A DNA stretch of 64,000 nt, taken from Vibrio bathopelagicus. Lineage in GTDB: Bacteria > Pseudomonadota > Gammaproteobacteria > Enterobacterales > Vibrionaceae. Every line of letters begins with the position of its first letter. Position 1 is the first letter of the stretch. Positions 20,641-30,949 of this stretch are shown piece by piece. The notes under the pieces were generated by a model, which did not search any database, was not told where the DNA came from, and saw only the letters and a list, made by a program, of their open reading frames with translations. The DNA lies in NCBI RefSeq assembly GCF_014879975.1, contig NZ_CP062501.1:248001-312000 (forward strand), given 5' to 3'. Both the position numbers and the translations under genes were made by a program.

Positions 20641-21639
20641 TTAGATTTGCTCTACGAAACCCATTAGGTGCTGTTTCACTTCATCTGAAGCAAAAGCGCT
20701 GTCGACAGAGTACTTGTAGATTTCTACGTAATCTTCTTTAGTTAGGCCGAAAGTTTCACATACACGCTTAACTTCGTTAGTCATGGTTGTGTTCGACACA
20801 GTACGGTTGTCTGTGTTGATGGTTACAACGATGCCATCTTTTTGGAATTTAGCAATTGGGTGGTCACCAAACTTATGGATACACTTTGTTTGCACGTTAC
20901 TTGTTGGGCAAGTTTCAAGCGCGACTTGCTTCTCTTTCACGATGTTGTATGCGTCTTCGTTGCCTTGGATGTGAACACCGTGGCCGATACGTTCAGCATC
21001 AAGCAGTGTTACGGCATCATAAACGTTTTGGCCGTGCCATTGTTCGCCAGCGTGTACTGTTACACGGTAGCCTTGTTCGATAGCGTACTGCGTGTACTCA
21101 GGGAATTCAGCACAGAAACCTGGCTTTTCACCGCCTGCAATATCAAATGCTACCACGCCTTTACCTAGGTATGGTTTGCCTGCGTCAATCACGTCTTTGA
21201 TAGAGTCTTTAGGGAACATACGCAGCACAGACATGATGTAGTTGCCCTTGATGTCGTATTTCTCTTCAGCACGCTTCATGCCTTTCACAGCACTTGCAAT
21301 GATCGCATCAAGAGACAAGCCCTTGTTTACGTGCAGGATTGGGGCAAAGCGAACTTCTAGGTACTTAACGTTTTCTAGTGCCGCATCTTCGTAAAGCTCA
21401 AAAGAGATACGTTCAATCGCTTCTTCAGTTTGCATTACTTTTAATGGTAGCGCGAAACAAGCTAGGTACTCGTCTAGGTCTTTACAATCTTCAGGCACAG
21501 TAAGAGATTTAACAACCGCATCGCGGTCTTCTGGTAGCTCGATATCGTATTGTTTTGCTAATTCAATGATCGTGTCTGGACGAACGCTTCCGTCTAAGTG
21601 GCAGTGTAAATCAATCTTTGGCAGTGCTAGAAAATCCAT
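20641..21639 (-). CDS. add: Adenosine deaminase
   Basis: 332 residues. Deaminates adenosine and deoxyadenosine to inosine and deoxyinosine in purine salvage. The metal and catalytic motifs are all present: [11 protein letters not shown] at residues 8-18, [11 protein letters not shown], the GHGVHI loop, CPTSNVQTK and INTDNRTVS. Cytoplasmic, no signal peptide. Divergent from a LysR regulator with 120 bases between, suggesting that regulator controls it. Confidence 0.95.
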   Translation of the reverse strand: MDFLALPKIDLHCHLDGSVRPDTIIELAKQYDIELPEDRDAVVKSLTVPEDCKDLDEYLACFALPLKVMQTEEAIERISFELYEDAALENVKYLEVRFAPILHVNKGLSLDAIIASAVKGMKRAEEKYDIKGNYIMSVLRMFPKDSIKDVIDAGKPYLGKGVVAFDIAGGEKPGFCAEFPEYTQYAIEQGYRVTVHAGEQWHGQNVYDAVTLLDAERIGHGVHIQGNEDAYNIVKEKQVALETCPTSNVQTKCIHKFGDHPIAKFQKDGIVVTINTDNRTVSNTTMTNEVKRVCETFGLTKEDYVEIYKYSVDSAFASDEVKQHLMGFVEQI

Positions 21640-21759
21640 GAGTATTCCTTAGTTCTATTATTATTTGAGTGTGTTAACTCACATGGTCTCAATTTATCAA
21701 GAACATGATATGATTAAAAGTGACTAATAATCATCATTAATCTGAATCTTAGGAATATC

Positions 21760-22695
21760 ATGGTAGATGTTAAGAGCTTACTCAAGTGCGACATGAACTT
21801 ACTGCTTTGTTTACACGTTTTATTGGAAGAGCGCAGTGTGAGCAAAACTGCCGAGAGGTTGTTCCTTAGCCAATCTGCGGTCAGTAAGCAGTTAACTAAA
21901 CTACGAGCTTTGTTTGATGACCCTCTATTTGAGCGCGAATCGAAAGGGCTTTTTCCTACACCTAAGGCCTCTTCGTTAGCACCTAAAATTCACCAAATTC
22001 TTCTACAAGTCGAGCAGTTAACTGTCCCTGATGTTTTCGATGCCAAGGGCAGTGAGAGAACGTTTAATATTGATCTTGTTGAAACCGCTTATACCGCAAT
22101 TTATCCTAAATTTATGCCTAACGCGCTGTCAGATGCGCCGAACATTACGGTAAATAGCAAAACTTGGAGCAGCGAAACCTTCAAGCGTTTGTTAAAGCGA
22201 GAGGTTGATTTTGGTATCGGCATTTTTGAGCTTGATGAGCGTGCTAGTACGCATATTCAAAATATCCCTTCGGAATTAAATTACGTTGAATTACTGCAAG
22301 ATTATTCGGTTTGTTTGATGCGTAATGATCACCCTGCACTTGAAGAGGAGTGGGACCTACAAACGTTCCTGAAATATCGCCATATCCAGTTGGTTACAGG
22401 GGGGGCGGGTGATTGGCTATTGATGGAAGTGCTAAATTCCAAGCAGCTTGAAATCAACAAAGCCGCTAATGTTTCAGACATCACCAGTGCAATTAAGCTG
22501 TGTAAGCAGAGTGATTTGTTGATGTGTTATCCGTACAACTCGGTACGTGATTACATTGATAGTGGAGAGTTAGTGATGAAGCCCGTCCCGGTCGATTTGG
22601 TGCCAGGAGGCTTGTTCTTGCTTTGGCATAAATACTTCGATTCAGAGCCGAGCCACAAATGGTTGCGCGATCTGATCATAGAACAGACTCGTTAA
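21760..22695 (+). CDS. LysR-family transcriptional regulator
   Basis: 311 residues. N-terminal winged HTH (LLEERSVSKTAERLFLSQSAVSKQLTKLRALFDDPLFER), then a periplasmic-binding-protein-like effector domain. Its divergent position beside add is the usual LysR arrangement for regulating the neighbour; the effector is unknown. Start supported by TAGGAATATC. Confidence 0.9.
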   Translation: MVDVKSLLKCDMNLLLCLHVLLEERSVSKTAERLFLSQSAVSKQLTKLRALFDDPLFERESKGLFPTPKASSLAPKIHQILLQVEQLTVPDVFDAKGSERTFNIDLVETAYTAIYPKFMPNALSDAPNITVNSKTWSSETFKRLLKREVDFGIGIFELDERASTHIQNIPSELNYVELLQDYSVCLMRNDHPALEEEWDLQTFLKYRHIQLVTGGAGDWLLMEVLNSKQLEINKAANVSDITSAIKLCKQSDLLMCYPYNSVRDYIDSGELVMKPVPVDLVPGGLFLLWHKYFDSEPSHKWLRDLIIEQTR

Positions 22696-22831
22696 GCTGG
22701 ATATGTAAGCTATACAAATCATTGAAAGATAAGACAAACGTAAATATTTGATAAAAAAACCAGCTTTATTTCGTCTTTTGTAATTAAGCTTCGTCTTATT
22801 CAGGGTGCTATTTTTATTTGGAAGATGAGAT

Positions 22832-24283
22832 ATGACAATTCCACTGTTACCACAACAAACCATCGAAGATGCTGCTGAGTGGGCAATTATGCATGGCGTC
22901 GCGTTCCGTCAATCTGATAACACGGCAAGACATTGTCCTTTTAGTATCGCGCCGATGACGATGGAACGTAGAGTTTATGAGCATCTTCTTAAAGTCACGC
23001 CTTTGGCGACCAAGCTGGTGAGCAACGTTTCAGAAGATCACGACTTCTTGCAATCGTCGCTGAGTGATATGGCGAAAGCGGACCCGTTTTTTGGCCGTTT
23101 GATGGAATTGCATCAACAGGCTCATGGCAGTGAATCTCAAAGATTACGTCCTGCTCGACAACCGTTATTGTTGATGCGAACTGATTCTATGGATGATCGT
23201 AAACACGGAGCCAAAGTCATCGAGTTCAATGGTATTGCCGCAGGTATGGCACCGTTTGGACAAAAAGCGACAGAGTTTCATGCTTTTATGCACAACCAAT
23301 GGCCAGAGACTTATCAAAACTGGTTAGAAGATAAGTCAGCGACTCCGGCAGAAAACCAAGGTCTTGAACAATTGGCTTTCGGTATTGCTACCTCGGCAAG
23401 AAAGGTAAGAGAGCACTTTGATGATTCCGCTAAACCTACATTTTTGATGGTGGTGCAGAAGAACGAAGATAACGTATACGACCAACATCTACTTGAAGTT
23501 GAATTGCAAAAGCAGGGAGTACGTACGGTTCGCCGTACCTTTGAACAGCTGAGTAAGCAGCTTTCAAGCGGAGAGAACCAGCGCTTACTCCTTGAGGGCA
23601 TTGGCGCCATTGATGTCGTGTATTTGCGTGCTGGCTATCAGTATTCTGATTACTGGGCACCGGAGCTGAATGAGTCTGTTTGTTGCCAAACACTGAGTCA
23701 AACTCGTCTATTTATGGAGCAGCACTATGTGGCGATGAATGCCACGATTAGCCAACAGCTCGCCACTAGTAAAACCATGCAAATGCTGCTGACCATGATG
23801 CCTGCATCGGAATACGCGCGCTGGGGTTTAACGCTAGAAGAAGCAGAGCTAGTTAAGAGTGTACTGGCTGATATGAAGCCAATTACTACCGATACTATCG
23901 AGTGGTTCAATAGCGTAGCGATTAAACAAGAGTGGGTGTTAAAAAACCAAGGTGAAGGTGGCGGTCACTGCGTATTTGGCGATGACATCAGTGAACAACT
24001 GAACCAGCTTAAACCGGAAGAGTACGACGCTTGGGCTCTGATGCAACGTTTGTATCCACATGAACGTGATGTACCAACTATTGCGGTGCGAGATACTCAA
24101 CAAACGTTGGTTGATGATCTTGTGAGTGAGGTTGGGCTGTTCACCGCCTATTACCAAGGTGAGCCAGTAACTCAGCTTGATGGTTATGCGGGATACTTGA
24201 TTCGCAGTAAACCTGCCAGTGAAAACGAAGGTGGGATCCACAGTGGCAAAGGGATTCTAGATTCTTTGGTGTTGATTGATTAA
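22832..24283 (+). CDS. Glutathione synthetase, eukaryotic type
   Basis: 483 residues. Predicted to join gamma-glutamylcysteine and glycine using ATP. It resembles the eukaryotic GSS family, not bacterial GshB: LLMRTDSMDD ... KVIEFNGIAAGMAPFG, NVYDQHLLEVELQKQGVRTVRRTFEQL, VVYLRAGYQYSDYW, the glycine-rich ATP loop KNQGEGGGHCVFGDD (about residues 370-384), and the C-terminal GYLIRSKPA and EGGIHSGKGILDSL. The length also fits the eukaryotic enzyme (about 474) rather than GshB (about 315). Strong ribosome site; single-gene unit. No glutamate-cysteine ligase gene is nearby. Confidence 0.88.
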   Translation: MTIPLLPQQTIEDAAEWAIMHGVAFRQSDNTARHCPFSIAPMTMERRVYEHLLKVTPLATKLVSNVSEDHDFLQSSLSDMAKADPFFGRLMELHQQAHGSESQRLRPARQPLLLMRTDSMDDRKHGAKVIEFNGIAAGMAPFGQKATEFHAFMHNQWPETYQNWLEDKSATPAENQGLEQLAFGIATSARKVREHFDDSAKPTFLMVVQKNEDNVYDQHLLEVELQKQGVRTVRRTFEQLSKQLSSGENQRLLLEGIGAIDVVYLRAGYQYSDYWAPELNESVCCQTLSQTRLFMEQHYVAMNATISQQLATSKTMQMLLTMMPASEYARWGLTLEEAELVKSVLADMKPITTDTIEWFNSVAIKQEWVLKNQGEGGGHCVFGDDISEQLNQLKPEEYDAWALMQRLYPHERDVPTIAVRDTQQTLVDDLVSEVGLFTAYYQGEPVTQLDGYAGYLIRSKPASENEGGIHSGKGILDSLVLID

Positions 24284-24300
24284 TTCAATATATCTAAACG

Positions 24301-24330
24301 AAAACCAGAACATATGTTCTGGTTTTCGTT
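24301..24330 (+). terminator. Intrinsic terminator after the glutathione synthetase gene
   Basis: Twelve-base arms AAAACCAGAACA and TGTTCTGGTTTT with a minimal loop, followed by CGTTT. Confidence 0.8.
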
Positions 24331-24374
24331 TCGGAGACAAGTAATTGTTTTGGTACTTGCTCCAACGGAGTTAG

Positions 24375-24878
24375 CTAACGTCGACAACTTTTCTTTGTTT
24401 GATACAACTGATATATGGTTATCAAATTAGTGATGATAAAAGTACTCTCGACCAATGACCCGCCAATCGAACCAATCCAAATATTGTGGCTAGCCCAACA
24501 GAAGGAATTGAACAAAATTAGACTGCGAAGAGGAATGCCTTGTTTTGAAAACAGCGCCCATGTGGCGACAGATGAGCCGATTACGGTGAGCAGTTCGAAG
24601 AAGTGGGTAATATTGGGGAGTGTCATCAGCCACATTAGGCTAATAAAGAACCACATCACTTTGCGGGACTGAGTTTTTATTGAAGCAAAACTTCGGATGG
24701 CGTTGATGATTACACCAATAGCAGCCACGGTTGCCCCCATAAGTGCGAAATGAGCACTCATGATGAAACAGAATGTCATCATCTGATAGCGGAAACGTGT
24801 GTCATCTTTTTGCCAAAAAGCCATTACGCCAACGAAAAATGCAATTCCGCCAATCCCCTGCGCTAGCCAGTTTTCCAT
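24375..24878 (-). CDS. YgjV-family inner membrane protein
   Basis: 167 residues with five or six hydrophobic segments. The pattern (GIGGIAFFVGVMAFWQKDD at the N-terminus, HFALMGATVAAIGVIINAIRSF, FNSFCWASHNIWIGSIGGSLVE) matches the YgjV/Imp-YgjV family. Function unknown in all members. It is separated from eda, upstream on the same strand, by a terminator and is probably its own unit. Confidence 0.75.
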   Translation of the reverse strand: MENWLAQGIGGIAFFVGVMAFWQKDDTRFRYQMMTFCFIMSAHFALMGATVAAIGVIINAIRSFASIKTQSRKVMWFFISLMWLMTLPNITHFFELLTVIGSSVATWALFSKQGIPLRSLILFNSFCWASHNIWIGSIGGSLVESTFIITNLITIYQLYQTKKSCRR

Positions 24879-24914
24879 ATTTGTTCCATCAGTACTGATT
24901 GAGGTTTTCTATCA

Positions 24915-24942
24915 AAAATTCAGCCCTCTGAAGAGAGGGCTG
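24915..24942 (-). terminator. Terminator of the hexuronate operon (after eda)
   Basis: Nine-base arms CAGCCCTCT and AGAGGGCTG, loop of four. On the minus strand it is followed by AATTTTT. Confidence 0.85.
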
Positions 24943-25003
24943 TTACTTATTATATTTGTCTTACTCAAGCTGCTATTGATTAACTAAAACTAATCTTTAT
25001 TAA

Positions 25004-25636
25004 CTAATCTTTATTAACTAAAGTAACGGCTTCGCGAGTGAGCTTAGCAAGCTCTTCCCAATCTCCTGCTTCAATGAGCTTTTTGTCGACCATCCATGTA
25101 CCGCCACACGCCAGTACTCGTGGTATCGCAAGGTAGTCTTTGATGTTAGCTGGGTTAATACCACCTGTAGGCATCAGCTCTACGTCGGTGTATGGCGCAA
25201 GCAATGACTTCACCATGTTGATGCCACCCGATGCTTCAGCTGGGAAGAATTTCAATGTGGTTAAGCCCATTTCAAGCGCTGCTTCTACTGTGCTCGGGTT
25301 GTTGACCCCAGGAATGATATCAATACCAATCTCTTGACAGGCTCTTACCGTGTTTGGGTTAAAGCCAGGGGAAACTACGAACGTTGCGCCCGCCTCTTTA
25401 GCCGCGATAGCTTGCTCACGATTGAGTACAGTGCCAGCGCCGATTAACATATCTGGTTGTGATTCACGAAGTAGACGAATAGCTTCGACAGCAGCGTCAG
25501 AACGGAACGTAATCTCTGCTGCAGGTAGGCCGTTTTCGGCTAAGACTTTACCCAGAGGGATGATGTCTTCAGCGTTGTCGATAGCGATCACAGGGATAAC
25601 TTTCAGTGTTTTCAGTTGTTGTTTGATGTTAGACAT
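25004..25636 (-). CDS. eda: KDPG aldolase (2-keto-3-deoxy-6-phosphogluconate aldolase)
   Basis: 210 residues. Cleaves KDPG to pyruvate and glyceraldehyde-3-phosphate, the last step of hexuronate breakdown. Glu41 (AAEITFRS) and the Schiff-base Lys129 (TTLKFFPAE) are present, with GAGTVL and the phosphate site MPTGGI. Start ATG after AAGGAATACCA, nine bases after kdgK. The stop codon lies inside a 14-base tandem duplication. Last gene of the dctQ-dctM-uxuB-uxaC-kdgK-eda operon. Confidence 0.95.
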   Translation of the reverse strand: MSNIKQQLKTLKVIPVIAIDNAEDIIPLGKVLAENGLPAAEITFRSDAAVEAIRLLRESQPDMLIGAGTVLNREQAIAAKEAGATFVVSPGFNPNTVRACQEIGIDIIPGVNNPSTVEAALEMGLTTLKFFPAEASGGINMVKSLLAPYTDVELMPTGGINPANIKDYLAIPRVLACGGTWMVDKKLIEAGDWEELAKLTREAVTLVNKD

Positions 25637-25645
25637 TGGTATTCC

Positions 25646-26638
25646 TTAAATGGCTGTGATGGCCGCTTGAGTTAGTTCTTTTGCAATAATGGCACCGCGA
25701 TGTTGGATAACGACGCCTGCCATGGTGTTGCCGCGTTGACATGACGTTATTAAGTTTTCGCCGGCAAGGTAAGCAGATAAAAATCCGCCATTGAATGAGT
25801 CTCCCGCTGAGGTTGTATCAACAACGTTTTCAACGGGGTGAGTAGGTACCGCTCGTGGAGCCGAACCCGTACCTGAGTCTTGCTCTCTGTTACCTTGACT
25901 TGTGTCACCTTGAATAAGACAGCCATCAGCACCCAGTTTAACGACGCATCGCTTAACACCTAGCGCCGTTAGACGTTCGATGGTTTGTTCTGGTGAAGTA
26001 TCTCCCCAGATCAACTGTTCATCATCGAACGTTACTAAAGCTAAATCTGTCAGCGTATACATGGCTTGGTAGCTGTTCTTAACGGTTTGGTTTTCGTCCT
26101 GTGGCCAAAGTGCAGGGCGGAAGTTACTGTCGAAGGCGATCTCAACGCCTTGCGTCTTCAATTCAACCAAGATATTTAATAGTTCGATACGATCTTGCTC
26201 GGGCAGAATCGCTAATGTGATGCCACTGAGAAAGACCATATCGACATTGCGCAGTGCCTGCTTTATCTGATTGAAATCTGGGTTTTGCAGTAGGTAGCGC
26301 GCAGCCGACTGATTTCTCCAATACAGAAAGGTACGCTCACCTGCGTCATCAAGCTGAATCAGGTATAGGCCTGGAGTCCGTTGACTGTCTTGTAAAACGA
26401 GTTCAGTCGACACACCCTCTTGTTGCCAGCGTTCTAACATTCCCTTGCTAATCGGGTCTGCGCCTAAAGCTGTGATGTAAGACACTTTGATGTCATCTTG
26501 CTTGAGGTTCGCCTCGCAGCCGCGGCTTAGGTATACCGCAGCATTGAGTGTGTCTCCGCCAAACGTTTGATGCATTGAGCCGAACGGTTTTCCGTTCAGC
26601 TCGATCATGCACTCACCAATAATGGCGATATGTTTCAT
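25646..26638 (-). CDS. kdgK: 2-keto-3-deoxygluconate kinase
   Basis: 330 residues. Phosphorylates KDG to KDPG. PfkB/ribokinase fold with the GGDTLNAAVYLSR sugar motif near the N-terminus and the ATP/anion-hole signature VVDTTSAGDSFNGGF near the C-terminus. It is about 20 residues longer than typical KdgK; part of the excess is a Gly/Ser/Pro-rich insert (GDTSQGNREQDSGTGSAP) just before the catalytic motif. Spaced three bases from the uxaC stop, so translation is likely coupled. Confidence 0.94.
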   Translation of the reverse strand: MKHIAIIGECMIELNGKPFGSMHQTFGGDTLNAAVYLSRGCEANLKQDDIKVSYITALGADPISKGMLERWQQEGVSTELVLQDSQRTPGLYLIQLDDAGERTFLYWRNQSAARYLLQNPDFNQIKQALRNVDMVFLSGITLAILPEQDRIELLNILVELKTQGVEIAFDSNFRPALWPQDENQTVKNSYQAMYTLTDLALVTFDDEQLIWGDTSPEQTIERLTALGVKRCVVKLGADGCLIQGDTSQGNREQDSGTGSAPRAVPTHPVENVVDTTSAGDSFNGGFLSAYLAGENLITSCQRGNTMAGVVIQHRGAIIAKELTQAAITAI

Positions 26639-26641
26639 GGG

Positions 26642-28054
26642 TTACGCCCTCTCTTCGAAGTAGCGCTTTGCGTTACCAAAACAGATGTCTTCGACCATAG
26701 GGCCAAGCAGCGACATGTCGTTTGGCACTTCACCGTTTTCAGCCCAGCGACCAAGCATGTCGCACAAAATTCGACGGAAGTATTCGTGGCGTGTGTACGA
26801 TAAGAAGCTGCGAGAGTCAGTCAGCATTCCGACAAACTGGCTGAGTAGACCAAGTTGAGATAACTGCTCCATTTGACGTTGCATGCCGTCTTTCTGATCG
26901 TTGAACCACCAACCAGAACCAAACTGGACTTTGCCCGCGATACCGCCACCTTGGAAGTTACCAATCATGGTGGCCATCATCTCGTTATCGCGAGGGTTCA
27001 AGCAGTAGAGGATGGTGCGAGGTAACTCATTACTCTTATCCATCTCGTCCAACAGATGAGCCAATTCGAAGGCAAACGTCTTATCGCCAATTGAATCAAC
27101 CCCGGCATCTGCCCCTAACAGTTGGAACATACGCGTGTTGTTATTGCGCTGAGCACCAATGTGAAGTTGCATTACCCAACCCATTGCTGCGTAGCGTTTT
27201 CCTAACCATACTTGAACGGCTGTTGAGAACTGTGCACATTCTAAATCAGTGAGCGTTTCGCCATTGAGGCGTCGATTCAACAATGCATCCAGATCGGATT
27301 CTGCAGGAATAGGCGCGTAGCGAACTATTTCAATACCGTGGTCCGCTGCACGGCAACCATGGTCGTTGAAATGTTCTAAGCGATTATCTAATGCACTTAG
27401 TAGATGGTGGAAACGAGTGATTTCCACATTAGATACCATGCTGAGTTTTTGCATATAATCAGCAAAGCCATCAAGTTCAATTTTGAACGCTTTATCAGGG
27501 CGCCAACTTGGTAGAACTTTCACATCGAATGTGTTGTCTTCGGCGATCGCTTTATGGTGTTCAAGAGAATCAATAGGGTCATCCGTCGTGCCGGCCATCA
27601 CAACATTCATTTGTTGCATTATTCCGCGAGCACTAAATTCCGGTGTCGCTAATAGTTCATTACATTCATGCCAAATTTGGTCAGCGGTTTCTGGGCCAAA
27701 TAGAGTGCCAGTAACACCAAATGGGCGGCGTAGCTCTAAGTGCGTCCAGTGGTAAAGAGGATTACCTAAGGTTTGAGGGACGGTTTTAGCCCACGCCATG
27801 AACTTGTGATAATCACTTGCACCTCCGGTAATCAGGCGCTCGTCGATGCCTGCTGAACGCATGCCTCGCCATTTGTAGTGGTCACCTTCAAGCCAGATCT
27901 TCGACATATTTTCGAATTGACGATCTTGAGCGACCTCTGCTGGATTTAGGTGGCAATGATAATCATAAATCGGCTGGTGGCTTGCGTGTTCGTGGTACAA
28001 GCGGCGCGCTGTTTCATTGGACAGTAAAAAGTCTTCACATAAGAAATTTTTCAT
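26642..28054 (-). CDS. uxaC: Glucuronate (uronate) isomerase
   Basis: 470 residues. Converts D-glucuronate to D-fructuronate (and galacturonate to tagaturonate). Motifs: [16 protein letters not shown] near the N-terminus, [28 protein letters not shown] and the C-terminal [22 protein letters not shown]. Length matches E. coli UxaC. AAGGAG precedes the ATG. No galacturonate-specific uxaA or uxaB lies in the cluster, so glucuronate is the likely input. Confidence 0.96.
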   Translation of the reverse strand: MKNFLCEDFLLSNETARRLYHEHASHQPIYDYHCHLNPAEVAQDRQFENMSKIWLEGDHYKWRGMRSAGIDERLITGGASDYHKFMAWAKTVPQTLGNPLYHWTHLELRRPFGVTGTLFGPETADQIWHECNELLATPEFSARGIMQQMNVVMAGTTDDPIDSLEHHKAIAEDNTFDVKVLPSWRPDKAFKIELDGFADYMQKLSMVSNVEITRFHHLLSALDNRLEHFNDHGCRAADHGIEIVRYAPIPAESDLDALLNRRLNGETLTDLECAQFSTAVQVWLGKRYAAMGWVMQLHIGAQRNNNTRMFQLLGADAGVDSIGDKTFAFELAHLLDEMDKSNELPRTILYCLNPRDNEMMATMIGNFQGGGIAGKVQFGSGWWFNDQKDGMQRQMEQLSQLGLLSQFVGMLTDSRSFLSYTRHEYFRRILCDMLGRWAENGEVPNDMSLLGPMVEDICFGNAKRYFEERA

Positions 28055-28066
28055 TGCTTATACTCC

Positions 28067-29530
28067 TTATAACGCAGCGACGGTAGCCACGGCACCATGT
28101 TCAATTAATGATTGGTACGCTGAGCTCACCGCATCAGTGACCAGTGGGTTTTGGCCTAGCTCGGCAGGGAAAATCGCTTCAACAGCAAGTAACGCAGGAA
28201 CGACAGAAACATTGAACCCATGCTCGTCGCAGATCTGGCGCAGTGTATCTGCCATTGGATCGCGAACATCAATTTCGTTGCCTTGCTCATCAACGCCAGA
28301 TACATAACGCATCCATCCAGCGATGGCGGTTGCAAGCCACGAGAAATCTGAGCCTTGGTCTAAATGGAATCGTAAGCTGCCACCCATACGTTGAGGGATC
28401 TTCTGGCTGCCATCCATCGCAATCTGCCATGTCTTATGTTTCAAGCTTGGGTTTGTGAAGCGGTTGATCAGCAAGGTTGCGTAACCTTCCAAATCAGTCC
28501 CTTCAGGCATCGTTAACGAAGGTGCTTGGGATTTCATCATCATGTCAAAAGCGGCTTTGCGGTAACCAGCGTCTGTCATGGTGTCGGAAATATGGGCGTA
28601 GCCACCAAGGTATCCAAGATAAGCAAGGAAAGAGTGACTGCCATTGAGCATGCGCAGTTTCATTTCTTCGTAAGGCACCACATCTTCTACGAACTCTGCA
28701 CCGGCAACATTCCAGTCTGGACGACCTGCCACAAAGTTATCTTCAATCACCCATTGACGGAAGGGTTCACAGGCGATGCCACACGGGTCTTCACAACCAA
28801 GTAGCTCTGCAATTTCTGTCAGTGTTTCTTCTGTTGCTGCGGGTACGATGCGGTCAACCATGGTGCAAGGGAAGGTGACATGGGTTTCAATCCAATCACG
28901 CAATTCTGGGTCGAGCAGTTGAGCGAATTCAATGATCGCTGCTTTTGCTACATGACCGTTCTCTTGCACGTTATCGCAAGACATGACCGTGAATGGTGGT
29001 AAGCCACGTTCACGTCGAATTTTTAGGGCTTGGACAATGTAACCAAGTGCCGATTTTGGCTGGGTTGGGTTCGCTAAATCAGCGATGACTAGGGCATTAT
29101 TTCTATCAAGCTTGCCAGTTGCAGGATCGGCGCAGTAACCTTTCTCTGTGATCGTCATAGACACGATCGCCACTTGAGGCTCAGCCATTTCTTCTAAAAC
29201 AGTTTCGATGCCGTCTAGCTTTGGATGCAGTGATTCAGTCACTGAACCGATTAATTTTATATCGGTAGATTCCGCACCTTTTTCAGCAACGGTGTAAAGG
29301 TGGTCTTGCGTACGAAGTGATTCAATCAAATCTTCTCCGCCGAATAGGTTAATTTCGCAAATACCCCAATCAGTGTTGGTCTTGCTGAGCATCTCATTGG
29401 TGAATAGAGCTTGGTGCGCGCGATGGAAGGCTCCGAAACCAAGGTGCACAATACGGCTTTTGAGTGCTGAACGGTCGTAGTCAGGTCGTAATACAGTGTT
29501 TGGCAGCGTCGAGTTAGCAACAGTCTTCAT
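28067..29530 (-). CDS. uxuB: Fructuronate reductase (mannitol dehydrogenase family)
   Basis: 487 residues. NADH-dependent reduction of D-fructuronate to D-mannonate. Rossmann start IVHLGFGAFHRAHQALF, then MSCDNVQENGHV, PCTMVDRIVPA and the catalytic-helix pattern KLRMLNGSHSFLAYLGYL. Length fits UxuB. AAGGAAATAAATA precedes the ATG. Between the TRAP permease gene and uxaC in the operon, 12 bases before uxaC. Confidence 0.94.
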   Translation of the reverse strand: MKTVANSTLPNTVLRPDYDRSALKSRIVHLGFGAFHRAHQALFTNEMLSKTNTDWGICEINLFGGEDLIESLRTQDHLYTVAEKGAESTDIKLIGSVTESLHPKLDGIETVLEEMAEPQVAIVSMTITEKGYCADPATGKLDRNNALVIADLANPTQPKSALGYIVQALKIRRERGLPPFTVMSCDNVQENGHVAKAAIIEFAQLLDPELRDWIETHVTFPCTMVDRIVPAATEETLTEIAELLGCEDPCGIACEPFRQWVIEDNFVAGRPDWNVAGAEFVEDVVPYEEMKLRMLNGSHSFLAYLGYLGGYAHISDTMTDAGYRKAAFDMMMKSQAPSLTMPEGTDLEGYATLLINRFTNPSLKHKTWQIAMDGSQKIPQRMGGSLRFHLDQGSDFSWLATAIAGWMRYVSGVDEQGNEIDVRDPMADTLRQICDEHGFNVSVVPALLAVEAIFPAELGQNPLVTDAVSSAYQSLIEHGAVATVAAL

Positions 29531-29626
29531 TATTTATTTCCTTCTCCCGCTAGCGAGCCAGCGGGATTTTATTATTTGATAATACGTTTGAATGTTTAGC
29601 GGTCTTAAAATGTATCTGTGACGAAA

Positions 29627-30934
29627 TTACGAACCGTAACCCAGTACCAATTCAGGTAGGAACAAGCTCAGCTCAGGGATAAAAGTAACGGCCATTAGGG
29701 CTGCAATCAGTGCTGCATAGAATGGCAACAAAGGCTTGATGACTTTGTCGATGGCGATGTTGGCAACCGAACAACCGATGAATAGAGCGCTACCTACCGG
29801 CGGTGTACAGATACCGATAGCAAGGTTGAAGGTCATCATGATGCCGAAGTGAACAGGGTCGATGCCTAGATCCAATGCGATTGGTAAGAAGATTGGAGTG
29901 AAGATCAGTACCGCTGGCGTCATATCCATGAAGATACCCACAATCAGCAGAATCACGTTGATAATCAGTAGAATCATCAGTGGGTTATCAGAAACCGCCA
30001 GTAATGCATCAGCGATCATGTAAGGCACATCGGCGTTTGCCATTGCCCAAGACATACCCATAGATGCGCCAACAAGCAATAGAACGATAGATGTTGTTAC
30101 TGCAGACTCAAGGATGATCTTTGGAATATCACGCCATTTCACTTCACCGTAGATCAGTACCGCGAGAACAAAGGTGTATACCACAGCAATTGCGGAAGCC
30201 TCAGTCGCAGTAAAGATACCGCCAATGATGCCACCCATGATGATGCCGATCAGAGCCAAAGAAGGCGCTGCTTTTAAGAAGGTATCCCAAACCATTGATA
30301 ATGAAGGACGCGCTGCTATTGGGTAGCCGCGACGTTTCGCAATGATACCCGCCACAATCATGATACTTAGCCCCATGATGAGACCTGGGATGTAACCCGC
30401 TAAGAACAATGCCGCGATTGAAGTACCACCTGAAACCAAAGAGAAAACGATCAAGGTATTACTTGGCGGAATCAATAGGCCGGTAGGGCACGAAGTAATG
30501 TTTACCGCAGCAGAGAAGTTTTCGTCATAGCCGTCTTTCTTTTGCAGAGGAGACATGGTGCCGCCAACCGCAGCTGCTGATGCTACCGCTGAGCCTGAGA
30601 TAGAACCAAACATCATATTTGCCATCACGTTTACGTGTGCCAATGAACCCGGTAGACGACCACCCAACACTTTCGCGAAGTTGATCAAACGCAGCGCGAT
30701 GCCGCCTTGGTTCATGATGTTACCCGCCAAAATGAAGAACGGGATTGCTAATAGAGCAAAGTTATCAAGGCCTGCAGCCATACGTTGAGCGACAACGGCT
30801 ATTGCAGGCTCAAGCGGTAAGCTCATTAAAATTGTTGCTAATGATGATAAACCGATAGCAAAAGAGACCGGTACGCCGATTGTAAGCAGTACAGCGAAAC
30901 TACCGAATAAGGTCAGTATTACTTGCCATTCCAT
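29627..30934 (-). CDS. TRAP transporter large permease (DctM type)
   Basis: 435 residues, about twelve membrane segments, the DctM signature throughout (GVPVSFAIGLSSLATIL, SGSAVASAAAVGGTMSPLQKKDGY, PPSNTLIVFSLVSGGTSI, TPPVGSALFIGCSVA). With the small subunit (30950) and the binding protein (31759) it forms a Na+-driven uptake system. Catabolic context makes a hexuronate, probably glucuronate, the likely substrate. Overlap-free, 15 bases after dctQ. Confidence 0.93.
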   Translation of the reverse strand: MEWQVILTLFGSFAVLLTIGVPVSFAIGLSSLATILMSLPLEPAIAVVAQRMAAGLDNFALLAIPFFILAGNIMNQGGIALRLINFAKVLGGRLPGSLAHVNVMANMMFGSISGSAVASAAAVGGTMSPLQKKDGYDENFSAAVNITSCPTGLLIPPSNTLIVFSLVSGGTSIAALFLAGYIPGLIMGLSIMIVAGIIAKRRGYPIAARPSLSMVWDTFLKAAPSLALIGIIMGGIIGGIFTATEASAIAVVYTFVLAVLIYGEVKWRDIPKIILESAVTTSIVLLLVGASMGMSWAMANADVPYMIADALLAVSDNPLMILLIINVILLIVGIFMDMTPAVLIFTPIFLPIALDLGIDPVHFGIMMTFNLAIGICTPPVGSALFIGCSVANIAIDKVIKPLLPFYAALIAALMAVTFIPELSLFLPELVLGYGS

Positions 30935-30949
30935 TGTGAAATCCTTCTA

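Noticed and set aside
24991..25018. Tandem duplication as an attachment site
   Set aside because: It is only 14 bases, within a normal metabolic operon, with no integrase nearby.
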